In this document: positions 1-8,252 of the stretch, one piece after another | Position numbering within the stretch: the first letter of the stretch is position 1 | How the letters are laid out: the number at the start of each line of letters is the position of its first letter | Assembly: GCA_902478055.1 (NCBI GenBank) | Contig: CABSJL010000014.1 | Span: 1 to 49,330, forward strand | Direction: 5' to 3' | Length of the DNA stretch: 49,330 nt | From: an uncultured Veillonella sp. | Lineage (GTDB): Bacteria > Bacillota > Negativicutes > Veillonellales > Veillonellaceae | Translations under genes and position numbers: made by a program | The notes under the pieces: model-generated | Told to the model about the DNA's origin: nothing | What the model saw: only the letters and a program-made list of their open reading frames with translations | Database searches by the model: none

Positions 1-38
1 CCAACGAGAAGAGGGGCAATAAATTTTTTTAATTTCAT
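1..38 (-). CDS. Start of a secreted or membrane protein, cut by the window edge
   Basis: Only the first 12 full codons are inside the window. Read on the minus strand from the ATG whose complement is at 36-38, they give MKLKKFIAPLLV, a charged N-terminus followed by a hydrophobic run, as in a signal peptide or first membrane helix. A good ribosome binding site (GAAAGGGATG on the minus strand, about 43-52) lies a few bases upstream. The gene is divergent from yqhD at 271. Nothing can be said of the product. Confidence 0.55.
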   Translation of the reverse strand, partial: MKLKKFIAPLLV

Positions 39-270
39 GTGAACATCCCTTTCTACTTATACATATAATGTATATATCCTATCATGTGAATGGGATTTTG
101 TATATAGAGCAAAAGATATCGGTTAGCTATAGATTAAAGCTATGGCTTTTATGAGCTCACTAATGATAAGGGGTGTAGCATATCTAAGAATATCGAAAAA
201 ATGATATAATAGATATAAATTTCGTACAATTAGACTTATAGGTTTTATATGATATACATAGGAGGTCACT

Positions 271-1437
271 ATGTTTAACTTTGATTTTTATAACCCTACA
301 CATATCGTATTCGGTAAAGATCGTTTGAGCGAATTAGATACATTAGTGCCAAAGGATGCAAAGGTGCTCATTACGTATGGTGGTGGCTCTGCAGTGCGCA
401 GTGGTCTTATTGATCGCATTATTACGGCTCTTGGCAATCGCAAGGTAGAACAATTTGGCGGCATTGAACCAAACCCATCTCTTGAAACTTGTGAACGTGC
501 CGTTGCTTTCATTAAAGAACATGGCGTAGATTTCGTCCTTGCTGTAGGTGGTGGTTCCGTAGTGGACGCTACAAAGCTTATCGTTATGGGCGCTACTTAT
601 GATGGCCCTGTTATTGATGTTATGAAAGCTGGCCTACCAGAGGTTCCAGTAGAAATGGTGCCAAATCCATTACCATTTGGTACCGTTATGACACTACCTG
701 CTACAGGTTCAGAAATGAACAATGGCGCTGTTATTACCTATGGTGATGGTAAGTTCCCTGTGTTCAGTAGCTTAGTATTTCCTAAGTTCTCTATGCTCGA
801 TCCAACATTGACTTTCACATTGCCAGAAAAACAAGTTAAGAATGGCGTTATCGATACATTCGTGCATACCACAGAGCAATATTTAACATATCCTGTAGAC
901 GGCCGTATTCAAGATCGTTTTAGTGAAGGTATTTTGAAAACTATGATTGAAATCGGCAAAGAAACAGTAGAAAATCCAGAAAACTACGACATTCGCGCTA
1001 ATCACGTGTGGGCCTCTACCTTGGCATTAAACGGCTTGATCGGTGCCGGTGTGCCGCAAGACTGGGCAACACATCTTATCGGTCATGAGTTAACGGCGGC
1101 TTACCATCTTGACCACGGCATCACATTGGCTATTGTATTGCCTGCGTTGTTAGAGGTGAAAAAAGCCGATAAGCTTGATAAATTGGCGCAATATGCTACA
1201 CGTGTATGGCATATTACAGAAGGTGCAAAGGAAGAGAAAGCGGATAAGGCTATTGCAAAAACTCGTGAATTCTTCGAGTCCCTTGGCGTATCTACCCATT
1301 TGAAAGATTATGGTCTTGGCGTTGAGGCAGTTGATAAAATTGTGAAACAATTAGAAGACCATGGTATGACACGACTTGGTGAAAAAGGAGATATAACACC
1401 AGAAGTAGCTCACGAAATTTTAACGCGTGCTTTATAA
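271..1437 (+). CDS. yqhD: NADPH-dependent iron-containing alcohol dehydrogenase, YqhD type
   Basis: A 388-residue group III (iron-containing) alcohol dehydrogenase, predicted to reduce short-chain aldehydes to alcohols with NADPH in the cytosol. The nucleotide-binding GGGSVVDATK motif is near residue 94. The metal region has the aspartate of NGVIDTFVHTTEQY and the two histidines of GHELTAAYHLDHG. The stretch YPVDGRIQDRFSEGIL and the GAGVPQDWATH motif closely match what I recall of E. coli YqhD, so this subfamily rather than the 1,3-propanediol or FucO types is favoured. Length is normal. The ATG is preceded by a strong AGGAGGT site. A possible -10 hexamer TATAAT sits at 205-210 without a clear -35. 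In fermenting anaerobes such enzymes re-oxidise cofactor and detoxify aldehydes; the substrate here is not known. Confidence 0.92.
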   Translation: MFNFDFYNPTHIVFGKDRLSELDTLVPKDAKVLITYGGGSAVRSGLIDRIITALGNRKVEQFGGIEPNPSLETCERAVAFIKEHGVDFVLAVGGGSVVDATKLIVMGATYDGPVIDVMKAGLPEVPVEMVPNPLPFGTVMTLPATGSEMNNGAVITYGDGKFPVFSSLVFPKFSMLDPTLTFTLPEKQVKNGVIDTFVHTTEQYLTYPVDGRIQDRFSEGILKTMIEIGKETVENPENYDIRANHVWASTLALNGLIGAGVPQDWATHLIGHELTAAYHLDHGITLAIVLPALLEVKKADKLDKLAQYATRVWHITEGAKEEKADKAIAKTREFFESLGVSTHLKDYGLGVEAVDKIVKQLEDHGMTRLGEKGDITPEVAHEILTRAL

Positions 1438-1489
1438 TAAATGACATTAACACTTTAAATGTATGTGATGTGGAAAGGAGGCGAGCCCT

Positions 1490-2203
1490 ATGAATGAAAT
1501 AAAAAATCGAAGTGCATTTTCCTTTGCATTTCCTATTATGGTTCCTATGGGTATCAGCTTCTTTTTCATAGGTTTAGGATTTGGTTTATATGCAACGAGC
1601 CAAGGGTTCCCTTGGTGGACGGCACCGGTTTTAGCGGCTACCATTTTTGCAGGATCCATGGAGTTTGTGACGATTGGCATGTTGATGGCCGGATTTGATC
1701 CGATTAATGCGTTTATACTGACCATGTTCGTTAATGGACGCCATTTCTTTTATGGACTATCTGCACTACAACGGTATGTACATATGGGTTGGAAATGGTT
1801 TCCTACGGTTGCTTGGATGTGTGATGAAAGTTTTGCCATCAATATGGCTACTAAGTTACCGGATGATGTGGATGAAAAGTGGTTTTACTTCCACGTGTCT
1901 TGGCTTAACTATGTGTTCTGGGTATTTAGTACCTTTGTAGGCGGTCTGTTTGGCAATCTCTTGGCCACCGTAGATTTACGGGGCATCGATTTTGTATTAC
2001 CAGGTCTATTCATTGTGGTATTCCTTGAAATGCTGCTCAACGCAAAAAATAACAAGATAAGAGCCTTTGGCGTAGCTGGTGCCGCTATGGCGATAGTTAT
2101 GCTCTTATTGGTAGGCAAATCGCTCTTTATGCTTTTATCTATGAGCTGTATGCTAGTAGCCTGCTATATTGCGTATAAGTGGGGAGGTGTACATCTTGAC
2201 TAG
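1490..2203 (+). CDS. azlC: AzlC family branched-chain amino acid exporter, large subunit
   Basis: A 237-residue inner-membrane protein of the AzlC family (LIV-E exporters). It has five or more hydrophobic segments and the family signature near the N-terminus (SFAFPIMVPMGISFFFIGLGFG) plus the GSMEFV and NGRHFFYGLSAL motifs. AzlC with the small partner AzlD exports branched-chain amino acids or analogues such as 4-azaleucine. The start follows an AAGGAGGCG ribosome binding site. The stop codon overlaps the start of the next gene by 8 bases, so the two are translationally coupled. Lies 52 bases after yqhD with no terminator seen between, so co-transcription is possible. Confidence 0.9.
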   Translation: MNEIKNRSAFSFAFPIMVPMGISFFFIGLGFGLYATSQGFPWWTAPVLAATIFAGSMEFVTIGMLMAGFDPINAFILTMFVNGRHFFYGLSALQRYVHMGWKWFPTVAWMCDESFAINMATKLPDDVDEKWFYFHVSWLNYVFWVFSTFVGGLFGNLLATVDLRGIDFVLPGLFIVVFLEMLLNAKNNKIRAFGVAGAAMAIVMLLLVGKSLFMLLSMSCMLVACYIAYKWGGVHLD

Positions 2204-2534
2204 TACAGAAATGGTCATCACCGTTGCTATTGTTGTAGCCGGTACATTACTTACTCGTTTTGGTGCCTTCCTCGTATTTCCACCAGGAAAAAAGGCGCCA
2301 GATTTTGTACTTTTTTTAGGTAAGGCTTTGCCGGCTGCCGTTATGGGCATGCTCGTTGTATATACCTTTAAAGAGACTGTCGTTCTAGCATATCCTTATG
2401 GTATCCCTGAGCTCATAGCATTAGTCGTTACGGTAGGATTACATCTATGGAAGCGTAACATGCTCATATCGATTGCTGCCGGTACAGTAATTTATATGAT
2501 ACTCGTACAAGCCGTATTTAATGTGCCGAAATAA
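2196..2534 (+). CDS. azlD: AzlD family branched-chain amino acid exporter, small subunit
   Basis: A 112-residue hydrophobic protein with three to four membrane segments and the AzlD-type motif TLLTRFGAFLVFP. I place the start at TTG 2196 because the GGGGAGGTG site at 2181-2189 is 6 bases upstream; the earlier in-frame TTG at 2169 has no such site. The gene overlaps the end of azlC, which fits a two-subunit exporter made in equal amounts. A terminator follows the stop. Confidence 0.87.
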   Translation: MTSTEMVITVAIVVAGTLLTRFGAFLVFPPGKKAPDFVLFLGKALPAAVMGMLVVYTFKETVVLAYPYGIPELIALVVTVGLHLWKRNMLISIAAGTVIYMILVQAVFNVPK

Positions 2535-2538
2535 AATA

Positions 2539-2588
2539 AACCACTTGTATCTATTCTTAGAGGAGTAGATATAAGTGGTTTTGTTTTT
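2539..2588. terminator. Bidirectional terminator between azlD and the aldo/keto reductase gene
   Basis: AACCACTT at 2539-2546 pairs with AAGTGGTT at 2573-2580, extended inward by TATCTA/TAGATA. A T-rich tail follows on the plus strand, and A-rich sequence precedes it to serve the convergent gene ending at 2593. Confidence 0.8.
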
Positions 2589-2592
2589 ATAT

Positions 2593-3444
2593 TTATTTAA
2601 GTTGTAAAAGTCTTTCAAGACCTGGTGCAGTATGGTGATCTTCCAAGAAGTCTTGTTGGTCTAATAGTTCCATAACATCCATGTCGATGTTTGTTAGTTT
2701 GAAATCGAATACATCAAAGTTAGCCTCCATATGGCTTACGTTATTTGCCTTTGGCAATGGAATGATGCCACGTTGGATGTGCCAACGCAAGATGATTTGA
2801 TGTTTAGACACTCCGTATTTTTCAGCCAAGCTTTTGATGATAGGATGGTCAAAAATAGGTTGGCGGTCACGGGTGAATGGAGACCAAGCCATGCCTACTA
2901 CTTGATGCTTTCTCATCAATTGGATAAGAGATTGGCGTTGGTTGAACGGGTGACATTCAATTTGGTTTACCACAGGTTTCACATTGCAGTGATATAGTAA
3001 GTCGATTAATCGGTCTTCGTAAAAGTTAGATAGGCCTAACCCACGCAATACGTTTTGATCGTATAACTCTTCCATGGCGCGCCAAGAACCATAATAGTCG
3101 CCAAGGGGTTGATGTACGAGCATAATATCGATATAATTAGTGTCTAATTTTTTCAAGGAGCTTTCAACAGCACGCATCGTATTATCGTAGCCCGCGTCGG
3201 TATGCCAAATTTTTGTGGTAATAACGATGTCAGTACGTTTAACGCCAGATGCTTTGATGCCTTTGCCAACGGCCTCTTCGTTGCCGTAGTAGGCAGCTGT
3301 ATCGAGTAATCGATAACCTACGTTTAATGCATTAGTTACGGCTTGTTCTGTTTCCCCTTCGCTACCTGTTTTGTAGGTACCATAACCGATAGAGGGAATA
3401 AAGCTACCGTTATTTAAAATTCTAAAATCCATCCGTTCTTCCAT
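2593..3444 (-). CDS. Aldo/keto reductase
   Basis: A 283-residue NADPH-dependent aldo/keto reductase with a TIM-barrel fold, related to 2,5-diketo-D-gluconate reductases and YvgN-type enzymes. The catalytic tetrad is visible: Asp and Tyr in LLDTAAYYGNEEAVG, Lys in ITTKIWH, His in MLVHQPLGDYYGSW. The cofactor motif near the C-terminus (GIIPLPKANN) is also present. I start at the ATG complementary to 3442-3444 because GGAGGTTCTC lies just ahead of it; the in-frame upstream codons are not needed. It is a single-gene unit convergent with azlCD. Substrate cannot be read from sequence; detoxification of aldehydes and methylglyoxal is common in the family. Confidence 0.9.
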   Translation of the reverse strand: MEERMDFRILNNGSFIPSIGYGTYKTGSEGETEQAVTNALNVGYRLLDTAAYYGNEEAVGKGIKASGVKRTDIVITTKIWHTDAGYDNTMRAVESSLKKLDTNYIDIMLVHQPLGDYYGSWRAMEELYDQNVLRGLGLSNFYEDRLIDLLYHCNVKPVVNQIECHPFNQRQSLIQLMRKHQVVGMAWSPFTRDRQPIFDHPIIKSLAEKYGVSKHQIILRWHIQRGIIPLPKANNVSHMEANFDVFDFKLTNIDMDVMELLDQQDFLEDHHTAPGLERLLQLK

Positions 3445-3555
3445 GAGAACCTCCGTTATATCCATTAATTAAAGGAATTAGCTTTCATACAATTCTAATT
3501 GATTTTATGATATACTAAGGTATTGATAAAAATCAATATGACAGGAAGTGACAGA

Positions 3556-4674
3556 ATGAAATTAAAACGAATTTATTCTGTAGTTGCTATGCTTGGTGTT
3601 GTGATGATGGCCTTGGCCATCGCTGGTTGCGGTACGAAAACGGTATCCGTTGCTGATGTAACATACAAGGATATGCCGCTGCAGATCCATAATGACGCTA
3701 ATGTAACAGCTCTCAATAAGGCGACGGTAACGCCGACGTTGACGGGGCAGGTCGCATATGCTGTGAAAGTAGGCGACCAAGTACAACAAGGTCAAGTCTT
3801 GGCCACTGTGGATACATCGGCTTTACAGCAACAGCTAGCATCCTTACAAGGTCAGTTAGCGCAAGCCTCAGCTCAGTCCTATGCGACGTCTGTGACAACT
3901 ACGACAGCAGCGTCTGTAGATAGTGCTCAATTGGCACAAGCTCAAAAGATGCGCGAAGCGGGCATGATTACTCAAAAAGAATATGATCGCATTGTAGAGC
4001 GGTCTCAGCCACAAACTACGACAGTAACAACTGGCGGTGGCGGCGGTGGTGCTAATACAGCAGCTATCGAGGCTCAAATTGCTCAAGTATCTGCTCAAAT
4101 GGCGGCCTCTACCATTGTAGCGCCTATAGCTGGTACGGTAACGGCTATTTACAATGAAGACCGTCAAATGGCCATTGCAGATCGTCCGTTCATGATGATT
4201 CAACAATCCACACCGATGGTAGCATCCCTTAGCATTCCTCGTGATGCGGCGATGAAGTTAGGCACGCCTGACGCTAAAAAGGGTATTAAGGTACTCCTCA
4301 AGGTAGGCGACCAAGAATTACCTGGCGAATTGACCTATGTAGATGTAACACAGCCAGAAAATGTACCAAGTGTTCTTGTGAAAGCTACTTTCAACAATGA
4401 CAAAGGCCTTATCAAGGCTGGCGAGTTCTATACGCTCATCATCGAGTCAGATATAAAAGCGAAAATGCTCACTGTACCAAGTAAAGCAGTTCGTGAAAAC
4501 CAAGACGGTAAATACGTGTATGTATTGACTGAAAATAATACAGTTGACGTACGTGTCGTTGAAGTAGGTATGACAGAAGACGATGATGTAGCCATTATTT
4601 CAGGCCTAAATGAAGGTGATAAGGTAATCACAAGTGATGGGACCTTTGAATTAGGCGAATCCGTTAAATTATAA
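3556..4674 (+). CDS. Efflux RND transporter periplasmic adaptor (membrane fusion) lipoprotein
   Basis: A 372-residue HlyD/AcrA-type membrane fusion protein. The N-terminus is a lipoprotein signal peptide with lipobox IAGC (Cys about residue 25). It then shows a split biotinyl-lipoyl domain (LTGQVAYAVKVGDQVQQGQVLATVD ... ASTIVAPIAGTVTAIYNED), beta-barrel and membrane-proximal domains (LTVPSKAVREN, VEVGMTEDDDVAIISGLNEGDKVI). The alpha-hairpin between the lipoyl halves is short and interrupted by a Thr- and Gly-rich linker (TVTTGGGGGG). Start at ATG 3556 after AGGAAGTG. Such adaptors bridge an inner-membrane pump to an outer-membrane channel, but no RND pump or TolC-like gene is adjacent, which is unusual. 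It supports a diderm envelope. Confidence 0.87.
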   Translation: MKLKRIYSVVAMLGVVMMALAIAGCGTKTVSVADVTYKDMPLQIHNDANVTALNKATVTPTLTGQVAYAVKVGDQVQQGQVLATVDTSALQQQLASLQGQLAQASAQSYATSVTTTTAASVDSAQLAQAQKMREAGMITQKEYDRIVERSQPQTTTVTTGGGGGGANTAAIEAQIAQVSAQMAASTIVAPIAGTVTAIYNEDRQMAIADRPFMMIQQSTPMVASLSIPRDAAMKLGTPDAKKGIKVLLKVGDQELPGELTYVDVTQPENVPSVLVKATFNNDKGLIKAGEFYTLIIESDIKAKMLTVPSKAVRENQDGKYVYVLTENNTVDVRVVEVGMTEDDDVAIISGLNEGDKVITSDGTFELGESVKL

Positions 4675-4740
4675 TGAACAATATTAAACTTTCACCGATG
4701 GTGAATACCTCGATTGAGGAATCTGATAGGAGGGATTATT

Positions 4741-5658
4741 ATTTTAGAATTTAAACGTTTTGAACTAAGAGATAAACCATTAATCGATAAATATTTTGAA
4801 CAACATCATTACGAAGCATCTGATAACTGTTTTACTACATTGTTTATGTGGCAAGAGGCGTACGGTATTCGTTGGGCTGAGGAAAATGGTGTATTGTACA
4901 TCCAAGGTGGCGGTAAACGTGAACCGTTCCTATTGCCTCCATTTGCTGGTAAAGATGCAAAGTTCCTCGATGGTTTATTGCGCGCTAAAGAATGGTTCGT
5001 AGAAAACAATTTGCCATTCCGTTTTAAAGGTGTTAGCAAAGTTGTAAAAGAGCGCATGGAAGAGTTATGTCCTGGTCGTTATGAATTTACACCTGACCGC
5101 GACAACTACGAATACATTTATAAGTCTGAAGATCTTATCAACTTGTCTGGCAAGAAATTCCGTCAAAAGAAAAACCATTTGAATCAATTCCGTATGCAAT
5201 ATTCTAACTATGAATATATGCCAATCACTGAAGAGATCATTCCATTGTGCCGTGAAACTGCAGCATCTTGGGTAGAAACTCATCATGAAGAAGGCATCGA
5301 AGATGAATTGGTAGCGATCAACTTGTTATTCGATAACTGGGATGCGTTAGGTCTTAAAGGTGGCGCCATCAAATTGTTTGGCCGCGTTGAAGCCTTCAGT
5401 ATCGGTGAATTGTTGAATGATAAAATGGCGTTGATTCACATTGAAAAAGCAAATCCAGATATTCGTGGTTTGTATCAAGCTATCAATAATGAATTCATTC
5501 GTCATGAATTTAGCGAAGTAGAATTCATTAACCGTGAAGAAGATATGGGCTTACCTGGTCTTCGCCAAGCAAAAGAATCTTACAATCCAGATCACTTTGC
5601 TGAAAAATATGACGCAGTATATGCTAACGAAGCAGACAATGCGACAGGCGGTAAATAA
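4741..5658 (+). CDS. DUF2156 domain protein (GNAT-like fold), probable AUU start
   Basis: A roughly 305-residue DUF2156 protein, related to the C-terminal acyltransferase-like domain of phosphatidylglycerol lysyltransferases. Recognisable pieces are the N-terminal FKRFELRDKPLIDKYF, the SGKKFRQKKNHLNQF segment, and the C-terminal FINREEDMGLPGLRQAKESY motif. It lacks the membrane domain of MprF, so it is probably cytosolic; function unknown. The family normally begins right at the LEFKRFEL segment. The strong AGGAGGG site at 4728-4734 is followed by ATT ATT ATT TTA with no ATG, GTG or TTG, so the likeliest start is ATT at 4741. The only conventional alternative is TTG 4714, poorly placed relative to a ribosome binding site. 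A terminator follows. Confidence 0.82.
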   Translation: MLEFKRFELRDKPLIDKYFEQHHYEASDNCFTTLFMWQEAYGIRWAEENGVLYIQGGGKREPFLLPPFAGKDAKFLDGLLRAKEWFVENNLPFRFKGVSKVVKERMEELCPGRYEFTPDRDNYEYIYKSEDLINLSGKKFRQKKNHLNQFRMQYSNYEYMPITEEIIPLCRETAASWVETHHEEGIEDELVAINLLFDNWDALGLKGGAIKLFGRVEAFSIGELLNDKMALIHIEKANPDIRGLYQAINNEFIRHEFSEVEFINREEDMGLPGLRQAKESYNPDHFAEKYDAVYANEADNATGGK

Positions 5659-5664
5659 AAATCT

Positions 5665-5700
5665 GAGCTATGAAGCCGATGTGCTTCATAGCTCTTTTTG
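5665..5700 (+). terminator. Rho-independent terminator after the DUF2156 gene
   Basis: A perfect 12-bp stem, GAGCTATGAAGC (5665-5676) with GCTTCATAGCTC (5683-5694), and a 6-base loop, followed by TTTTT. Confidence 0.92.
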
Positions 5701-5753
5701 TTATAATAAAAGTGTTAGCCTATCTATTTGATTGTATATTTTGTATCATCATG

Positions 5754-5790
5754 GCGATGCGATGCGATGCGATGCGATGCGATGCGATGC
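5754..5790 (+). repeat. Pentanucleotide tandem repeat, seven GATGC units
   Basis: Seven perfect copies of GATGC run from 5756 to 5790, extended by GC at 5754-5755. The tract sits 42 bases ahead of the ATG of the acetyltransferase gene at 5833 and after the upstream terminator, so it is in the promoter or 5' leader. The unit is not a multiple of three and such tracts slip in replication. An in-frame TAG at 5797 separates it from the downstream reading frame, so any switching would act on transcription or translation initiation, not on the frame. Confidence 0.9.
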
Positions 5791-5832
5791 AACAGATAGA
5801 AAGTGGTTTATTACTATAACGAGGATATACTT

Positions 5833-7026
5833 ATGGAATTTAGAATTGCAACAGCTCAAGATACACCACATGTGGAAAATCTATGGGCATACTGCTTTGA
5901 ATCAAAGGAAGACCCATTCTTCCAATATTACTTTACAAATTGCTATGAACCAGAAAACACAATGGTTGGTCTCGAACAAAATCAATTGTTGAGTACCGTT
6001 CATTTGCGTCAATATAATATCAATGTTCGTGGTGCTGTATTGCCTACCAGCTATATGGTTGGCGTAGCAACACATCCAGCAGCTCGCCGTGGTGGTGTAG
6101 GTGGTGCCTTGCTAAAGTCTTCTCTTGAAGAACTTCGCAACCGCGGTCAAGCATTGACGATTTTGATGCCTTCCAAGGCTGCATTCTACCAACAATATGG
6201 TTGGGAACTCTATGCACATCAATGGGTAAATACGATGTCTCTTGAAGACTTGCGCCCTATGACGGATAAATCCTTGAGCTTTGGCCTGCTAAATAGCGTA
6301 GATCAATGGACCTTATTGGACCCTGTATATAAAGCGTATACAGCTCGTCTTTCTGGCTATGCTGAGCGCGGTGAAAAGGAATGGAAACGCTTGCTCGGTA
6401 GCTTCTTTGCAGAAGGCGTGAATATCGCTGTGGTGCGCAATGATGAAGGTGTTATCGAAGGCTATGCGGTATATCGCTTAGGTCAACCTGAAATTCCTGT
6501 TTCTGAATTAGTTTATACTACACGCCGTGCCCAACGAGCATTGTTGAATTACTTCTATAATCACCGCTCTCAAGGCACAACTATTCGCTGGAATGAAGGA
6601 CTTCACGATACGTACTATCGATTCTATCCTGATGGTAAAAGCGGACATGCTACGATGCCGTACATGATGAGTCGTATTGTAGATGTGAAAGCTGCCTTCG
6701 AAGCGATTCCTGTCAATCCAGAGGCTTTGATGATGCCTATTACAATGACCTTTGGTGTTAAAGATGGTCTTTGTGAGTGGAATGAAGGACGCTATGAAGT
6801 CCAATATGGCAGCGCATTGACTCCATCTGTTAAAAAGGTGTCTGATACATTGGATGGGGACGTAGATATTACTGTTGAAGTTGGTGCTTTAAGCCAACTC
6901 TTGATTGGTACATTAACAGCTCGTGATCTTGCCTTTGAAGGTAAACTTTTAGCTAATGAAGAATGGTTAGAGTTCTTTGATATTCTGTATCCTGAACAAA
7001 AAACATATATTAACGAATGGTGGTAA
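5833..7026 (+). CDS. GNAT family N-acetyltransferase, Eis-like
   Basis: A 397-residue three-domain protein of the Eis (enhanced intracellular survival) type. An N-terminal GNAT domain has the acetyl-CoA loop VATHPAARRGGVGGALL (about residues 78-94). A second GNAT-like domain and a C-terminal SCP2-like domain follow. Eis enzymes acetylate amines, including aminoglycosides and lysines, but the substrate range here is unknown. The start ATG follows GAGG at 5821-5824. A GTG at 5803 would add ten residues and has no better site. Two bases separate its stop region from the next gene, so it is co-transcribed with the pseudouridine synthase. The GATGC repeat upstream may modulate it. Confidence 0.85.
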   Translation: MEFRIATAQDTPHVENLWAYCFESKEDPFFQYYFTNCYEPENTMVGLEQNQLLSTVHLRQYNINVRGAVLPTSYMVGVATHPAARRGGVGGALLKSSLEELRNRGQALTILMPSKAAFYQQYGWELYAHQWVNTMSLEDLRPMTDKSLSFGLLNSVDQWTLLDPVYKAYTARLSGYAERGEKEWKRLLGSFFAEGVNIAVVRNDEGVIEGYAVYRLGQPEIPVSELVYTTRRAQRALLNYFYNHRSQGTTIRWNEGLHDTYYRFYPDGKSGHATMPYMMSRIVDVKAAFEAIPVNPEALMMPITMTFGVKDGLCEWNEGRYEVQYGSALTPSVKKVSDTLDGDVDITVEVGALSQLLIGTLTARDLAFEGKLLANEEWLEFFDILYPEQKTYINEWW

Positions 7027-7027
7027 T

Positions 7028-7897
7028 ATGAGCTGGAAAACGTATACAGTGAAAGAACCGACAGAATTGACGGTCTCTAAATATGTAAAGGAACGGTTTT
7101 CTCTATCTTCTCGAGATATTCAAATGATGTTCCGCAAGAAACGGGTGAAAGTAAATAGCCGTGTAGCCCATTCCCAGCGTTCCCTCAAAAAAGGTGATGT
7201 ATTAACCTTGGAATTACCACAGGATAAGGACTATGGCGTGGACGTCGAGAAAGGGCCTATTACTGTTCTCTACGAAGATGCCCATACCTTGGTGGTTAAT
7301 AAAGCTCCTTTTATGCTTGTTCATCCTGCAGGACAAACTAAATCTGGTACATTGAGTAACTATGTGGCTGGATACTATGCGAAAAAAGGTGTAGTGCACA
7401 AGGTGCGGCCTGTACATCGCCTTGACCGAGACACATCGGGTTGTATTCTCTTTGGTAAAACAAAGGAAGCTCAGCAATATTACACAGATGAACTACAAGC
7501 TGGGCGTATCGACCGCATCTATACAGGTCTTGTAGAAGGTCGCATTGAGAAGAATGGCGTAGTTGATGCACCTATCGGCGTTGATCCTGTATTTGATAAC
7601 CGTCGCATTGTCGATGAATTGGGTCAACCAGCTCAAACGGAATATACCGTTCTTGGTCACGAAAGCGATCATACATTACTAAAGTTCAAGTTACTAACAG
7701 GCAGAACACATCAAATCCGCGTGCACATGGAACACATTGGTCATCCTATTGTTGGTGATGCCATGTATGGTACACGGAACAAGCCATATACACGCCAATG
7801 CTTGCACGCATCAGAACTCACCTTTGTACCCTATGGTAAGAATGAACCTATGACGGTAACCTGTGAAGTAGGGGACGAATTTGGTCGTGAAAAATAG
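7028..7897 (+). CDS. RluA family pseudouridine synthase
   Basis: A 289-residue RNA pseudouridine synthase. An N-terminal S4-like RNA-binding domain (SSRDIQMMFRKKRVKVN) precedes the catalytic domain with the RluA signature HRLDRDTSG (catalytic Asp about residue 140) and the C-terminal TGRTHQIRVHMEHIGHPIVGD motif. It isomerises uridine in 23S rRNA or tRNA; the exact site cannot be told. The ATG is one base after the acetyltransferase stop codon, so translation is coupled. Length is normal, unlike the longer paralogue at 22981. Confidence 0.92.
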   Translation: MSWKTYTVKEPTELTVSKYVKERFSLSSRDIQMMFRKKRVKVNSRVAHSQRSLKKGDVLTLELPQDKDYGVDVEKGPITVLYEDAHTLVVNKAPFMLVHPAGQTKSGTLSNYVAGYYAKKGVVHKVRPVHRLDRDTSGCILFGKTKEAQQYYTDELQAGRIDRIYTGLVEGRIEKNGVVDAPIGVDPVFDNRRIVDELGQPAQTEYTVLGHESDHTLLKFKLLTGRTHQIRVHMEHIGHPIVGDAMYGTRNKPYTRQCLHASELTFVPYGKNEPMTVTCEVGDEFGREK

Positions 7898-7998
7898 TCA
7901 TTGCTTTTATAAGTATCATCAATTATAATTTATATGATGATGTGGTCATAGAGCATGCCACAGATTCTTGTATACAAAAAACAATAGTGATAAAAATG

Positions 7999-8037
7999 CA
8001 TAGTCTATGACTTAAAGTCATAGACTATGTTTTTTTT
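7999..8037 (+). terminator. Strong terminator between the pseudouridine synthase gene and the gltB leader
   Basis: The arms CATAGTCTATGACTT and AAGTCATAGACTATG (7999-8029) form an almost unbroken hairpin, followed by eight T residues at 8030-8037. Confidence 0.93.
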
Positions 8038-8064
8038 ATATTTTCAATTCACAGTGGACAGGAG

Positions 8065-8252
8065 TATACTATGTATAGACAAAAAATTCTATAGAATTTA
8101 AAACTTAGATGAGGTTATGGACGGTCACAGCCGATAATATCACTACAGAATGGATTCTTTAGAGGTAGTTTATAGTTTATACTTTCACCAAGACCGAACG
8201 GAACGATGCCGCAGAGCTTGGATTGATCAAGTGATATGAAGGAGTGCACGTT
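8065..8252 (+). promoter_or_regulatory. Leader region of gltB with potential RNA structure
   Basis: About 180 bases lie between a possible -10 (TATACT at 8065-8070, weak -35) and gltB. ATATCACT at 8137-8144 is exactly complementary to AGTGATAT at 8230-8237, and the second arm ends directly before the AAGGAG site at 8239-8244. Inside this closing helix, CCAAG (8188-8192) can pair with CTTGG (8217-8221) around a small CGG/CCG hairpin. Upstream, a GGTC/GACC pairing is possible. The arrangement resembles a structured cis-regulatory leader next to a ribosome binding site. I do not recognise a known riboswitch or T-box in it. Confidence 0.4.

Noticed and set aside
5732..5992. ORF running through the GATGC repeat into the acetyltransferase gene in another frame (peptide with MRCDA repeats).
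   Set aside because: It has no good start site, is made by the repeat itself, and overlaps a strong real gene; treated as a shadow.
8065..8252. T-box or lysine/FMN riboswitch in the gltB leader.
   Set aside because: No T-box sequence, no terminator and no recognised aptamer core; kept only as an unknown structured leader.
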